Below the pieces are notes generated by a model. It had not been told where the DNA came from. It saw only the letters and a list, made by a program, of their open reading frames with translations, and did no database searches. Positions 33,011 through 41,537 of a stretch of DNA of 64,000 nt are shown in pieces. Origin of the DNA: CFX2 sp014338005 (GTDB lineage: Bacteria > Chloroflexota > Anaerolineae > Aggregatilineales > Phototrophicaceae); assembly GCA_030263555.1 (NCBI GenBank), contig SZPE01000005.1, positions 29,959 through 93,958 of the forward strand, written 5' to 3'. Made by a program: the position numbers and the translations under genes. Each line of letters opens with the position of its first letter. Position 1 is the stretch's first letter.

Positions 33011-34612
33011 TCAACCGACGGCGGCGCTTGCGCCTTCGGCAGCCGGTTCATCATGCGCCAGCCGCAGACCGTATTCCACGCTGTCCACCAGCGCCCGCCA
33101 GCTTGCCTGGATGATGTTTGTCCCCGCGCCGACCGTACTCCACCGATGATGCGCGTTTTGCGTGTCTATCAATACGCGCGTGGTCGCCGCCGTGCCGTTG
33201 CTGCCGTCCAGAATACGCACTTTGTAGTCGGCCAGCTGAAAACCGGCAAGCTGAGGATAACGCGGCAGCAGCGCCTTTCGCAGCGCCAGGTCGAGCGCGT
33301 TCACCGGCCCGTTGCCTTCGGCGGCGGTGTGGATAATATCCCCATCTATATCAATCTTTACCATCGCTTCGGAAAGCCCACCGCGCCCCTGCCGGTCTTC
33401 TACGATCACCGTATAATCAATCAGCGTGAACACCGGCTTGTAGTCCGGCCTGGCGCGGTGCAACCGGATGGCGACCGATGCCTCCGCGCCTTCAAATACG
33501 AATCCCTGGCTTTCCAGAGCTTTAATCTCATTCAAAACGGCGACCGCCTCGGCCTGGGACACATCCAGCCCAAATTCCTCGGCCTTGCTCAACAAGCTGC
33601 CCTGCCCGGACAGGTCAGAAACCAGCACGCGCATTTCGTTGCCCACCAGCGCCGGGTCAATATGCTGGTAGCTGTGGATATTGCGGCGCATGGCCGCCAC
33701 ATGCAGGCCGCCCTTATGCGCGAAGGCGCTTTTGCCCACATACGCGGCGTGGTTATCCGGCGCCAGGTTGGCAATTTCCGCCACCGCCCTGGAAACGAAA
33801 GCCAACTGGCGCAGGTTTTCCGCCGCCGGCAGGCATTGATACCCCATCTTCAACTCAAGGTCAGGGATGATGCTGCACAGGTTGGCATTGCCGCAGCGTT
33901 CGCCGTAACCGTTGATCGTCCCCTGCACATGCACGACTCCGGCGCGCACCGCCGCCAGGGTATTGGCTACCGCCAGTTCGCCGTCATTGTGCGTATGAAT
34001 GCCCAGCGGCGTTTCGGGAAAAGCCTGCCGCACCGTCTCGACAAAATGCGTGATCTCCCAGGGCATCGTGCCGCCGTTGGTATCGCACAGCACCAGCATA
34101 TCCGCCCCGCCCTCGACGGCTGCCGCCAGCGTATCCAGCGCGTATTCGACATCCAGCTTCGCGCCGTCGAAGAAGTGTTCGGCGTCGTAGATGACCTCTT
34201 TGCCCAGGTTTTTGAGATACCGCAGGCTCTCCCGAATCATACGCAGGTTTTCCTCAGGCGTGGTTTGCAGCACCTCGGTCACATGCAGCATAGAGGTTTT
34301 GCCGACCACTGTCACCACCGGCGTCTGCGCCTCCACCAGCGCGATGATGTTCGGGTCGGTTTCCGGGGCGCTGTTTTTACGACAGGTCGAGCCAAAGGCC
34401 GCGATTTTTGCCTGTTTCAACTCCACCGACCGCACCGCCTCGAAATAGGCTTCATCTTTCGGGTTCGATCCCGGCCAGCCGCCTTCAATGTAGGCCACGC
34501 CGATATTATCCAGCAGCCGGGTGATCTTCAGTTTATCGGCAACAGAAAGGGAAATCCCTTCCCGCTGCGTGCCATCTCGAAGGGTTGTATCGTAGACGGC
34601 GATTGTTTGCAT
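33011..34612 (-). CDS. cimA: (R)-Citramalate synthase
   Basis: CimA condenses pyruvate and acetyl-CoA to citramalate, the threonine-independent route to isoleucine. The 533-residue product begins with the DTTLRDGTQREG signature and has the HMGL-like barrel plus a C-terminal allosteric LeuA-dimer domain. It differs from the leuA paralogue in the active-site context and in size. A true 2-isopropylmalate synthase (leuA) exists in the same operon, so citramalate activity is the likely role. The start at 34612 is followed by M-Q-T-I-A-V-Y-D; a longer reading has no support. Confidence 0.85.
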   Translation of the reverse strand: MQTIAVYDTTLRDGTQREGISLSVADKLKITRLLDNIGVAYIEGGWPGSNPKDEAYFEAVRSVELKQAKIAAFGSTCRKNSAPETDPNIIALVEAQTPVVTVVGKTSMLHVTEVLQTTPEENLRMIRESLRYLKNLGKEVIYDAEHFFDGAKLDVEYALDTLAAAVEGGADMLVLCDTNGGTMPWEITHFVETVRQAFPETPLGIHTHNDGELAVANTLAAVRAGVVHVQGTINGYGERCGNANLCSIIPDLELKMGYQCLPAAENLRQLAFVSRAVAEIANLAPDNHAAYVGKSAFAHKGGLHVAAMRRNIHSYQHIDPALVGNEMRVLVSDLSGQGSLLSKAEEFGLDVSQAEAVAVLNEIKALESQGFVFEGAEASVAIRLHRARPDYKPVFTLIDYTVIVEDRQGRGGLSEAMVKIDIDGDIIHTAAEGNGPVNALDLALRKALLPRYPQLAGFQLADYKVRILDGSNGTAATTRVLIDTQNAHHRWSTVGAGTNIIQASWRALVDSVEYGLRLAHDEPAAEGASAAVG

Positions 34613-34622
34613 GGTTTCCCCC

Positions 34623-35234
34623 TTAATTGGCTGTTGTCCGCACCCACGCCGGGTGTGTTTCCTCAAATGCTGAGATGTGTTCGTCCAGCCCCAGCAAAAA
34701 GCCAAGCTGGTCAACGCCGTTTAACAGACAGTACCGCGAAAAAGCGTCAATCGGGAACTGGACGTGGCGACCATCCGGCAGCACCACCGTCTGCGCTTCC
34801 AGGTCTACCGTCACTTCTGCCGATGGGTCTTCCTCGGCCAGGCTAATCAACTGGCGGTGCGTTTCGGCATCCACTACTACCGGCAGCAGGCCGTTTTTAA
34901 GCGCATTATTGCGGAAGATGTCCGCGAAATAAGTGCTGATGACCGCCTTGAACCCCGCCCCCAACAGCGCCCAGGGCGCGTGTTCGCGGGAACTGCCGCA
35001 GCCGAAGTTATGCCCGCCGACCAGCACCGCCGCGCCCTGATATTCCGGTTTGTTCAGCGCGAAGTCCGGCTTCGGCGTGCCGTCAGCCTCGTAACGCCAG
35101 TCAGAAAAACAGGCCGCGCCCAGGCCGTTTTTGTCCGTCACCTTCAGGTAACGCGCCGGGATGATCTGGTCGGTATCAATATCGTTCATCGGCAGCGGCG
35201 CGAGCCGCCCCGTTATAATTTTAATCGCTTCCAT
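34623..35234 (-). CDS. leuD: 3-Isopropylmalate dehydratase small subunit
   Basis: LeuD with LeuC isomerises 2- to 3-isopropylmalate (and citramalate to beta-methylmalate). The 203-residue product shows N-D-I-D-T-D-Q-I-I-P-A near the start and G-G-H-N-F-G-C-G-S-S-R-E-H-A-P-W-A. It is separated from leuC by the nuclease-like gene, which overlaps it by 14 bases, an unusual order. Confidence 0.95.
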   Translation of the reverse strand: MEAIKIITGRLAPLPMNDIDTDQIIPARYLKVTDKNGLGAACFSDWRYEADGTPKPDFALNKPEYQGAAVLVGGHNFGCGSSREHAPWALLGAGFKAVISTYFADIFRNNALKNGLLPVVVDAETHRQLISLAEEDPSAEVTVDLEAQTVVLPDGRHVQFPIDAFSRYCLLNGVDQLGFLLGLDEHISAFEETHPAWVRTTAN

Positions 35235-35685
35235 GCCCAGCTACCTTCCTAATAAGCGGTTTCCACGTCTCTAGCGTCACTCGATAAGGCTCCAAACAAT
35301 CCTGCAACCTTGAGCCTACTGTTGTAGAGGAATAGTGGTTGTTATCCTTCCATGAGGATGTTCGAGTCCAACCCATTTCATCACCGATCTTGACACTCTC
35401 GGCATATGTCATAGCGTAAATTTCCGATTTTAAGTCTGATCTCAACTGCCAAACATACACCAGCAGCATGTTTGGAAACTTATGATACTTGCGTGAGATG
35501 CTAAAAGATCGCTCTGACGACGCCTTCATCTGAATTGGAACTGCTACGAAAACATCACCCTCATCCAGATAGGCAATCAGATCAATACCCTTGTCACGTT
35601 CAGGACGCGCAACCTCAAGGCCTGCTTCAAGTAACTGGTTTACAAGATAGTTGCGTCCCAAAAGCTCAATAACCTGTGTATCCAT
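35221..35685 (-). CDS. PD-(D/E)XK nuclease-like protein within the leu operon
   Basis: The 154-residue product looks like a restriction-endonuclease fold. After an N-terminal helix (GRNYLVNQLLEAGLEVARP) comes K-G-I-D35, then a strand with I-Q52-M-K54, matching D-x(n)-QxK as found in Mrr-like nucleases. The family is not certain. The gene shares one base with the end of leuC (TAATG) and overlaps leuD by 14 bases, so it is translationally coupled to both. Its GC content is low (45% in 35281-35340 by hand count, against 68% in a leuC stretch), which suggests recent acquisition. Confidence 0.65.
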   Translation of the reverse strand: MDTQVIELLGRNYLVNQLLEAGLEVARPERDKGIDLIAYLDEGDVFVAVPIQMKASSERSFSISRKYHKFPNMLLVYVWQLRSDLKSEIYAMTYAESVKIGDEMGWTRTSSWKDNNHYSSTTVGSRLQDCLEPYRVTLETWKPLIRKVAGHGSD

Positions 35686-37133
35686 TATGGCATCTGCATT
35701 TCTATCATTTCTCTCGGATCGCTAATCACGCCGTTGACCGCTGTCGCGGCAGCCGTCAGCGGGCTGGCAAGAAACGTCCGCCCACCTTTGCCCTGCCGCC
35801 CCTCGAAGTTGCGGTTGCTGGTGCTGACGGCATACTGCCCCGGCTGAAGCTGGTCGCCGTTCATGGCGATGCACATCGAACAGCCGGCCTCGCGCCATTC
35901 CGCGCCCGCCGCCTTGAAGATTTCGTGCAGCCCTTCGGCCTCGGCCTGCGCCTTCACCTGCTGCGACCCCGGCACAACCAGCATCCGCACGCCATCCGCC
36001 ACCCGGCGGCCTTCGATGAACCGGGCCGCCTCGCGCAGGTCGGAGATGCGTGAATTGGTGCAGCTTCCCAGGAACACCACATCCACACGTTTACCCAACA
36101 GCTTTTGCCCCGGCTGCAAATCCATGTACCGGAGCGCCTTATCCAGCGCCGTCCGCTGGCTCACATCGCCCATTTTGTCCGGGTCCGGCACGAAACCGTT
36201 GATCGGTATCCCCATGCCGGGGTTCGTGCCGTAGGTAATCATCGGCGTCAGTTCATCGGCGTTTAAAACCACCTCGTTATCGAAGGCCGCGCCATCGTCA
36301 GTCGGCAGCTGCCTCCAGGCCAAAACCGCCGCTTCCCACGCCTCGCCTTTCGGCGCATAGGGGCGGCCCGCCACGTACTCGAACGTCGTTTCGTCCGGCG
36401 CGACCATCCCGGCGCGCGCGCCGCCTTCGATGGACATATTGCAGATGGTCATGCGGCCTTCCATGCCCAGGGCGCGGATGGCCTCACCCATATACTCAAA
36501 GACGTACCCCGTCCCGCCGCCAACACCGATTTTGGCGATGATCGCCAGGATAATATCTTTGGCCGTCACGCCGGGGCGCAGGCGTCCATCCACCCGCACC
36601 GCCATCGTTCGCGGTCTGTTTTGCAGCAAACACTGGGTCGCCAGTACGTGCGCCACTTCGCTGGTGCCGATGCCGAACGCCAGCGCACCAAACGCCCCGT
36701 GCGTGCTGGTGTGGCTGTCGCCGCAGACAATCGTCATGCCCGGCTGCGTTAAACCCTGCTCCGGCCCGATAACGTGGACGATGCCCTGTTTGTCAGTCCC
36801 CAGGTCATACAGTGGAATGCCGAAATCGGCGCAGTTCCGCCGCATCACATCCAACTGCGCCGCTGCCATCGTATCCAGCACCGGGATGATCCCCTCGGCG
36901 CTGCGCGGTGTGGTCGGCGTGCTGTGATCCATCGTCCCCAGCGTCCGGTCAGGGCGGCGCACCTTCAGGCCGCGTTCGCGCAGCAGCGTAAACGCCTGCG
37001 GTGATGTGACCTCATGCACGAGGTGTAAATCAATATATAGCACCGCCGGGGTATCCGGCGTCTGCGGGCGAACCAGGTGATTGTCCCACACTTTCTCAAA
37101 CAGGGTTTTTGGCGGTGTTCCGTTGTTCGTCAT
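35685..37133 (-). CDS. leuC: 3-Isopropylmalate dehydratase large subunit
   Basis: LeuC is the Fe-S aconitase-type subunit paired with LeuD. The 482-residue product shows the three cluster Cys in G-S-C-T-N-S, G-C-S-M-C and a further early Cys, and D-S-H-T-S-T-H-G-A-F-G-A-L-A-F-G-I-G. The start at 37133 (M-T-N-N-G-T) is closer to the usual length than an ATG at 37151. A 62-base gap to leuA holds a hairpin. Confidence 0.95.
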   Translation of the reverse strand: MTNNGTPPKTLFEKVWDNHLVRPQTPDTPAVLYIDLHLVHEVTSPQAFTLLRERGLKVRRPDRTLGTMDHSTPTTPRSAEGIIPVLDTMAAAQLDVMRRNCADFGIPLYDLGTDKQGIVHVIGPEQGLTQPGMTIVCGDSHTSTHGAFGALAFGIGTSEVAHVLATQCLLQNRPRTMAVRVDGRLRPGVTAKDIILAIIAKIGVGGGTGYVFEYMGEAIRALGMEGRMTICNMSIEGGARAGMVAPDETTFEYVAGRPYAPKGEAWEAAVLAWRQLPTDDGAAFDNEVVLNADELTPMITYGTNPGMGIPINGFVPDPDKMGDVSQRTALDKALRYMDLQPGQKLLGKRVDVVFLGSCTNSRISDLREAARFIEGRRVADGVRMLVVPGSQQVKAQAEAEGLHEIFKAAGAEWREAGCSMCIAMNGDQLQPGQYAVSTSNRNFEGRQGKGGRTFLASPLTAAATAVNGVISDPREMIEMQMP

Positions 37134-37174
37134 ATCCCAAATATCCCACATTTATCCCAGATCGAACGGTTTTT

Positions 37175-37206
37175 GTGGAGCGCGGGCTGCCTATGCCGCG
37201 CCCCAC
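37175..37206. repeat. Intercistronic hairpin between leuA and leuC
   Basis: The arms GTGGAGCGCGG and CCGCGCCCCAC pair with one mismatch and a 10-base loop. There is no T-run. Confidence 0.5.
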
Positions 37207-37213
37207 CCCAAAT

Positions 37214-38833
37214 TTATGCTCTGGCGCTGGTCACGGTCACGGTGGCGGCTTCGCCTTCCGGCTTTCGTTCGCCGTAACCCAGCACTGCGATCATACGGTT
37301 GAGCGCGGCCATATACGCCTTCACGCTGGCGACCACAATATCGCTGTCCGCCCCATAACCGCCGAACGAACGACGTTCTTCGCCGGGCGGCGCGATACGC
37401 ACCGTCACTTCGCCCAGCGCGTCAATGCCTTCCGTCACACTGTGAACGCTGTATTCGATCAGCGTATTGGGCGCTTTGATGATGGCGTCAATCGCCTTGT
37501 AACAGGCATCCACCGGCCCTGCGCCGACCGCTGCGTAAACGCACTCCTCGCCCTCGGCTTTACGCAGTTTGGCAGTCGCCGTCGGCATCCCCATCGTGCC
37601 GCATGTCACCTGAATATCCACCAGACTGAAAATTTCCTCCGGGCGGTGGAACTCGTCGGCGATGAGCGCCTCCAGGTCGGCGTCGGTAACGGTCTTTTTA
37701 GCGTCGGCCAGGTCTTTAAAGCGGGCGAACACCTGGTTGAGCGCATCGCCTTCGATGTTGTAACCCAGTTCTTTCAGCCGCGCCTTCAGCGCGTGGCGTC
37801 CGCTGTGTTTGCCCAGCACCAGCCGGCTTTGGCTGAGGCCGACGCTTTCCGGCGTCATGATTTCGTAAGTGCTGGAGTTTTTCAGCACGCCGTCCTGATG
37901 AATGCCGGCCTCGTGGGCAAAGGCGTTCGCGCCGACAATCGCTTTGTTCGGCTGAACGCTCATGCCCGTGTAATTGCTCACCAGGCGGCTGGCTTTCATG
38001 ATTTCACGGGTATTGATATTCGTGCGAACGCCGTAAAACTGCGGGCGCGTGTGAATCGCCATCACCACTTCTTCCAGGCTGGTATTCCCCGCCCGCTCGC
38101 CGATTCCGTTGATCGTCACTTCCACCTGGCGCGCGCCGGCCATCACCCCGGCCAGCGTATTGGCGGTCGCCAATCCCAGGTCATTGTGGCAGTGTACCGA
38201 CCAGATCACGCCGCTGCCCCGGCCTGCGCCGGGCGTTTCGGCGATCAGGTTGGCGATCAGCTCGCCCCATTCCTGCGGCGTCACATATCCCACCGTGTCG
38301 GGGATGTTCAGCGTGGTCGCACCGCATTCCACCGCCAGCGCGCACACCTCGACCAGAAAAGCGGGATCGGTGCGCCCGGCATCCATCGGGCTGAACTCCA
38401 CGTCCTCGCACAACTCGCGCGCCAGCGTAACCGATTTACGAATCGCTTCAAGCGCCTGCTGGCGCGTCAGGCCGGTCTGGTATTTGAGGTGAATATCGGA
38501 TGTACCCAGAAAGGTGTGAATACGCGGCTTGGCGGCATCTTTCACGCCTTCCCAGCAGGTGCGGATGTCGCTTTCGACCGCGCGCGCCAGGCCGGCGATC
38601 ACCGGCCCATCCGGCGTGCCGACTTCCCGCGCGATGCGCTGGACGGCGGCCAGGTCATCCGGCGAGGCTGCCGGGAAACCTGCTTCAATGATGTCCACGC
38701 CCAGCCGCGCCAGCTGGCGGGCGATTTCCAGCTTTTCGGCGCTGCTCAGGGTCGCGCCGGGGCTTTGTTCGCCGTCGCGCAGGGTTGTATCGAAGACTCG
38801 AACCAGATTGTCATCATATATACTGCCAGACAT
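37214..38833 (-). CDS. leuA: 2-Isopropylmalate synthase
   Basis: LeuA makes the first leucine intermediate from 2-ketoisovalerate and acetyl-CoA. The 539-residue product begins with R-V-F-D-T-T-L-R-D-G-E-Q-S-P-G, has H-C-H-N-D-L-G-L-A in the barrel and a C-terminal regulatory LeuA-dimer domain (about 390-520). RBS AAAGGA lies before the ATG. Two short reading frames with good ribosome sites lie just upstream and are listed separately. Confidence 0.95.
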   Translation of the reverse strand: MSGSIYDDNLVRVFDTTLRDGEQSPGATLSSAEKLEIARQLARLGVDIIEAGFPAASPDDLAAVQRIAREVGTPDGPVIAGLARAVESDIRTCWEGVKDAAKPRIHTFLGTSDIHLKYQTGLTRQQALEAIRKSVTLARELCEDVEFSPMDAGRTDPAFLVEVCALAVECGATTLNIPDTVGYVTPQEWGELIANLIAETPGAGRGSGVIWSVHCHNDLGLATANTLAGVMAGARQVEVTINGIGERAGNTSLEEVVMAIHTRPQFYGVRTNINTREIMKASRLVSNYTGMSVQPNKAIVGANAFAHEAGIHQDGVLKNSSTYEIMTPESVGLSQSRLVLGKHSGRHALKARLKELGYNIEGDALNQVFARFKDLADAKKTVTDADLEALIADEFHRPEEIFSLVDIQVTCGTMGMPTATAKLRKAEGEECVYAAVGAGPVDACYKAIDAIIKAPNTLIEYSVHSVTEGIDALGEVTVRIAPPGEERRSFGGYGADSDIVVASVKAYMAALNRMIAVLGYGERKPEGEAATVTVTSARA

Positions 38834-38948
38834 TGCGGGATGATCCTTTCGCTGATTAATGGTTCATACGTCAACGGGAAAAGGTCAGCAAGGCCATCTT
38901 CAGCCATCAGATCACCCCCTTCCTTACTACGCCGGATTCATCATCCAT
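38745..38948 (-). other. Two overlapping short ORFs upstream of and into leuA
   Basis: The first ORF (38948-38907, 13 residues) has AGGAG before its ATG and ends in GGVI-like residues (V-V-R-K-G-V-I). Its TGA overlaps the ATG of a second ORF (TGATG), which follows AAGGAAGGGGGTGATC, a near-perfect anti-SD match. The second ORF reads in another frame across the leuA start and stops inside leuA. They could tune leuA translation. There is no terminator here, so this is not an attenuator. Confidence 0.35.
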
Positions 38949-39001
38949 GAGGACTCCTGTTTGTCTTTGTAACTGGTATAAGGACATGGTGCGCCATCTC
39001 G

Positions 39002-39865
39002 CTACGCCTTCTGTCCAAACTCATAAACATCCACATCGCTCACCGGCTCGTAGCCGATGTCCTGATAGATATGATTGGAGGTCGGATTGCTCAGATCGGT
39101 GTACAAAAAAACGAACCTGCGTCCCTGATCGAGCAGCCATTGGCTGACCGCCGCCGTACACGCGCTGCCATAACCGCGCCCGCGACGTTCCGGCGGCGTG
39201 TAGACCGGCCCAACGCGAATCCCATTCGGCGTCGGGCCGGTATAACCGACCATTGAAACGGCTTGGCCGCCGTCCCACCACAGGCAGCGCCCGCGCAGGG
39301 CCGGTTCAGAAGTCAGCGCCAGTTCAACGCGGCGCTCCGCCTGTTCGGGGTCAGACTCGCCGACGGCCTCCCACGCAAAAGCCAATTCCCATTGCAGCAG
39401 CAGTTCGCGGTCGGCCTGCGTGGCGCGGCGCAGTTCGCCAGAAACCCCGCTTACCGGGCGCACCCGCTCCAGCCGGTAGATGCGCTGCGCCATCTTCAAC
39501 CGGTGCGGCCTGCCGGTCAGCGACGACCAGCACTCCGCGCAGGTTTTGCTCCATACTTTTGGCCCCATTACGCCGACCAGTTCGTCACCGTACACACTGT
39601 ACACATCATCGGCAATCGCCGGTATCGGGCGCGCATCGGCCATTTCTGACAGGATGAGGTTATAGGGCGGTGTCCGCACAGCAGCGGCCACCACTTCGCC
39701 CGCATCCTCAACGACCGCCAGGTACGGCGGAAGACGGTACACGTTCCCTTGCCGCAGCGCCGAATACAGACCAATCATCAGATTATGTTCGGCCTCTCGC
39801 GTCATCAGGAATGGCTCGACAGAATTATAGAATTCGTTTATCTCATCAAAACGCCGCAGATGCAT
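39002..39865 (-). CDS. GNAT family N-acetyltransferase
   Basis: The 287-residue product has a C-terminal GNAT domain, with the acetyl-CoA loop P-P-E-R-R-G-R-G-Y-G-S-A, then N-P-T-S-N-H-I-Y-Q-D-I-G-Y-E-P. The N-terminal half has an additional, less conserved GNAT-like region. The substrate is unknown. It sits between ilvC and leuA in the operon, 13 bases after ilvC, so it is likely co-expressed with branched-chain amino acid synthesis. Confidence 0.85.
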   Translation of the reverse strand: MHLRRFDEINEFYNSVEPFLMTREAEHNLMIGLYSALRQGNVYRLPPYLAVVEDAGEVVAAAVRTPPYNLILSEMADARPIPAIADDVYSVYGDELVGVMGPKVWSKTCAECWSSLTGRPHRLKMAQRIYRLERVRPVSGVSGELRRATQADRELLLQWELAFAWEAVGESDPEQAERRVELALTSEPALRGRCLWWDGGQAVSMVGYTGPTPNGIRVGPVYTPPERRGRGYGSACTAAVSQWLLDQGRRFVFLYTDLSNPTSNHIYQDIGYEPVSDVDVYEFGQKA

Positions 39866-39878
39866 ACCATACTCATCT

Positions 39879-40889
39879 TTAGTCCTGCTGTTTGATGCGT
39901 TTGGCGTTCAAAAACGGCATCATGTCCCGCAGTTCTTCGCCAACCTTTTCGATCAGCAGATCATGTTCTTGGTGGCGGCGCGGCAGGAAGTTCGGACGCC
40001 CGTTTTTGTTTTCGGCAATCCACTGCCGGGCGAAACTGCCGTCCTGGATGCGATTCAGCACCCCGGCCAGTTCTTCTTTGACCATGCCCTCAATCTGGTC
40101 GCCCACCACGTAGCCGCCGTATTCTGCCGTATCGCTCACGCTGTACCACATATAGCTCAGGCCGCCCTGATACAGCAGGTCAACGATCAACTTGAGTTCG
40201 TGCATACACTCGAAGTAAGCGACTTCTGGCTGGTAGCCGGCCTTCACCAGCGTCTCGAAGGCCGCGCGGATGAGCGCCGTAACGCCGCCGCACAGGATGG
40301 TCTGCTCGCCGAACAGGTCGGTTTCGGTTTCCTCTTTGAAGGTGGTTTCGATCACCCCGGCGCGTGTACAGCCGATGGCTCTGGCGTAAGCCAGCGCCAC
40401 CGCTCTGGCTTGGCCGGTCGCGTCCTGATGCACCGCCAGCAGGCCGGGCGTGCCGCCGCCGTCTTTAAACACTTCGCGCACCCGGTGGCCGGGCGCTTTC
40501 GGCGCGACCATCGCCACATCCACCTCAGCCGGCGGTTTGATCTCGCCAAAGTGAATATTAAACCCGTGAGCGAACATCAACATGCTGCCCGGCTTCAGGT
40601 TCGGCCCGATGGACTCGGCATAAACCGCCGCCTGTTTGGTGTCTGGAATCAGCACCATCACGATGTCTGCCGCTTTCGTCGCGTCGGCGACCGACATCAC
40701 GCTTAACCCATCGGCTTCAGCTTTGGTCCGGCTGCTGCTGCCTTCGTGCAGGCCGACCACCACCTGCGCGCCGCTGTCCCTGGCGTTGAGCGCGTGCGCG
40801 TGTCCCTGGCTGCCATAGCCGATGACGGCAATCGTTTTACCGTTCAGCAGCGATAAATCCGCGTCCTTGTCGTAATACAGTGTTGCCAT
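39879..40889 (-). CDS. ilvC: Ketol-acid reductoisomerase
   Basis: IlvC rearranges and reduces acetolactate to the dihydroxy acid in valine and isoleucine synthesis. The 336-residue (class I) product has the NADPH motif G-Y-G-S-Q-G-H-A and the C-terminal knotted domain with E-T-E-T-D-L-F-G-E-Q. RBS GAAGGG precedes the ATG. It is separated from ilvN by about 80 bases with a hairpin. Confidence 0.97.
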   Translation of the reverse strand: MATLYYDKDADLSLLNGKTIAVIGYGSQGHAHALNARDSGAQVVVGLHEGSSSRTKAEADGLSVMSVADATKAADIVMVLIPDTKQAAVYAESIGPNLKPGSMLMFAHGFNIHFGEIKPPAEVDVAMVAPKAPGHRVREVFKDGGGTPGLLAVHQDATGQARAVALAYARAIGCTRAGVIETTFKEETETDLFGEQTILCGGVTALIRAAFETLVKAGYQPEVAYFECMHELKLIVDLLYQGGLSYMWYSVSDTAEYGGYVVGDQIEGMVKEELAGVLNRIQDGSFARQWIAENKNGRPNFLPRRHQEHDLLIEKVGEELRDMMPFLNAKRIKQQD

Positions 40890-40921
40890 TTAAACCCTTC
40901 CCGATGTGTTATGTGTCTTAG

Positions 40922-40942
40922 AGGGCGGCACATCGCCGCCCT
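40922..40942. repeat. Intercistronic hairpin between ilvN and ilvC
   Basis: A perfect 8-bp stem AGGGCGGC/GCCGCCCT with a 5-base loop. There is no T-run. Confidence 0.55.
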
Positions 40943-40970
40943 GTATGAAATAAGCTGGCTGTCCCGGCGG

Positions 40971-41537
40971 CTAAACGCCGTATACCTGGTAGCTGCCGTT
41001 CTCCTGCCCCATCATAACCGGCGGCTCGTAATCCGCGTCCAGGATGCGAACCCCGCGCCCCATCGCCACCACGCCCGTCCGCACCAGTTCGACAATCCCA
41101 ATCGGTTCGAGTTCGTGGATGAGCGCCTCTACGATGTCCTCCTGGGCGGTGATTTCGATGATGGCGACTTTCGTGCCGATGTCCACAATGCGCGCCGGGT
41201 AACGTTCACAGATCAGCGTCACGGCATTACGGGATTCGGCGTCGTCCGTCCGCACCTTAACCAGCGCCAGATCACGGCTGACGTAGGGTTCTTCGGAAAC
41301 CAGCTTCACGTCAATCACGTTGACTAGCTTGAACAGGTTGGCGGCGATGCGCCGGCCATCGGTTCGCGCCGCATCCACGACAATCGTCATCCGGGAAATG
41401 TGCGGTTTGTGGGTGCGCCCGACGGTCAGGCTGTCCACATTGAAGTTGCGGCGGCGGAACAGGCTCGCCACGCGGTTCAAAACGCCCGGTTTATTCTCGA
41501 CTAAAGCGACAACGGTCTGTTTGTGGTTTTCGGTCAT
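40971..41537 (-). CDS. ilvN: Acetolactate synthase small subunit
   Basis: The regulatory subunit of acetolactate synthase binds valine through an N-terminal ACT domain (VVALVENKPGVLNRVASLFRR). The second domain stabilises the enzyme. The product is 188 residues. Its ATG overlaps the TGA of ilvB (ATGA), which means translational coupling with the catalytic subunit. Confidence 0.95.
   Translation of the reverse strand: MTENHKQTVVALVENKPGVLNRVASLFRRRNFNVDSLTVGRTHKPHISRMTIVVDAARTDGRRIAANLFKLVNVIDVKLVSEEPYVSRDLALVKVRTDDAESRNAVTLICERYPARIVDIGTKVAIIEITAQEDIVEALIHELEPIGIVELVRTGVVAMGRGVRILDADYEPPVMMGQENGSYQVYGV

Noticed and set aside
32978..34846. A 622-codon plus-strand ORF opposite cimA
   Set aside because: A shadow of a clear citramalate synthase gene.
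37109..38950. A 613-codon plus-strand ORF opposite leuA
   Set aside because: A shadow of the leuA gene; its composition (His/Arg-rich) is typical of antisense frames.
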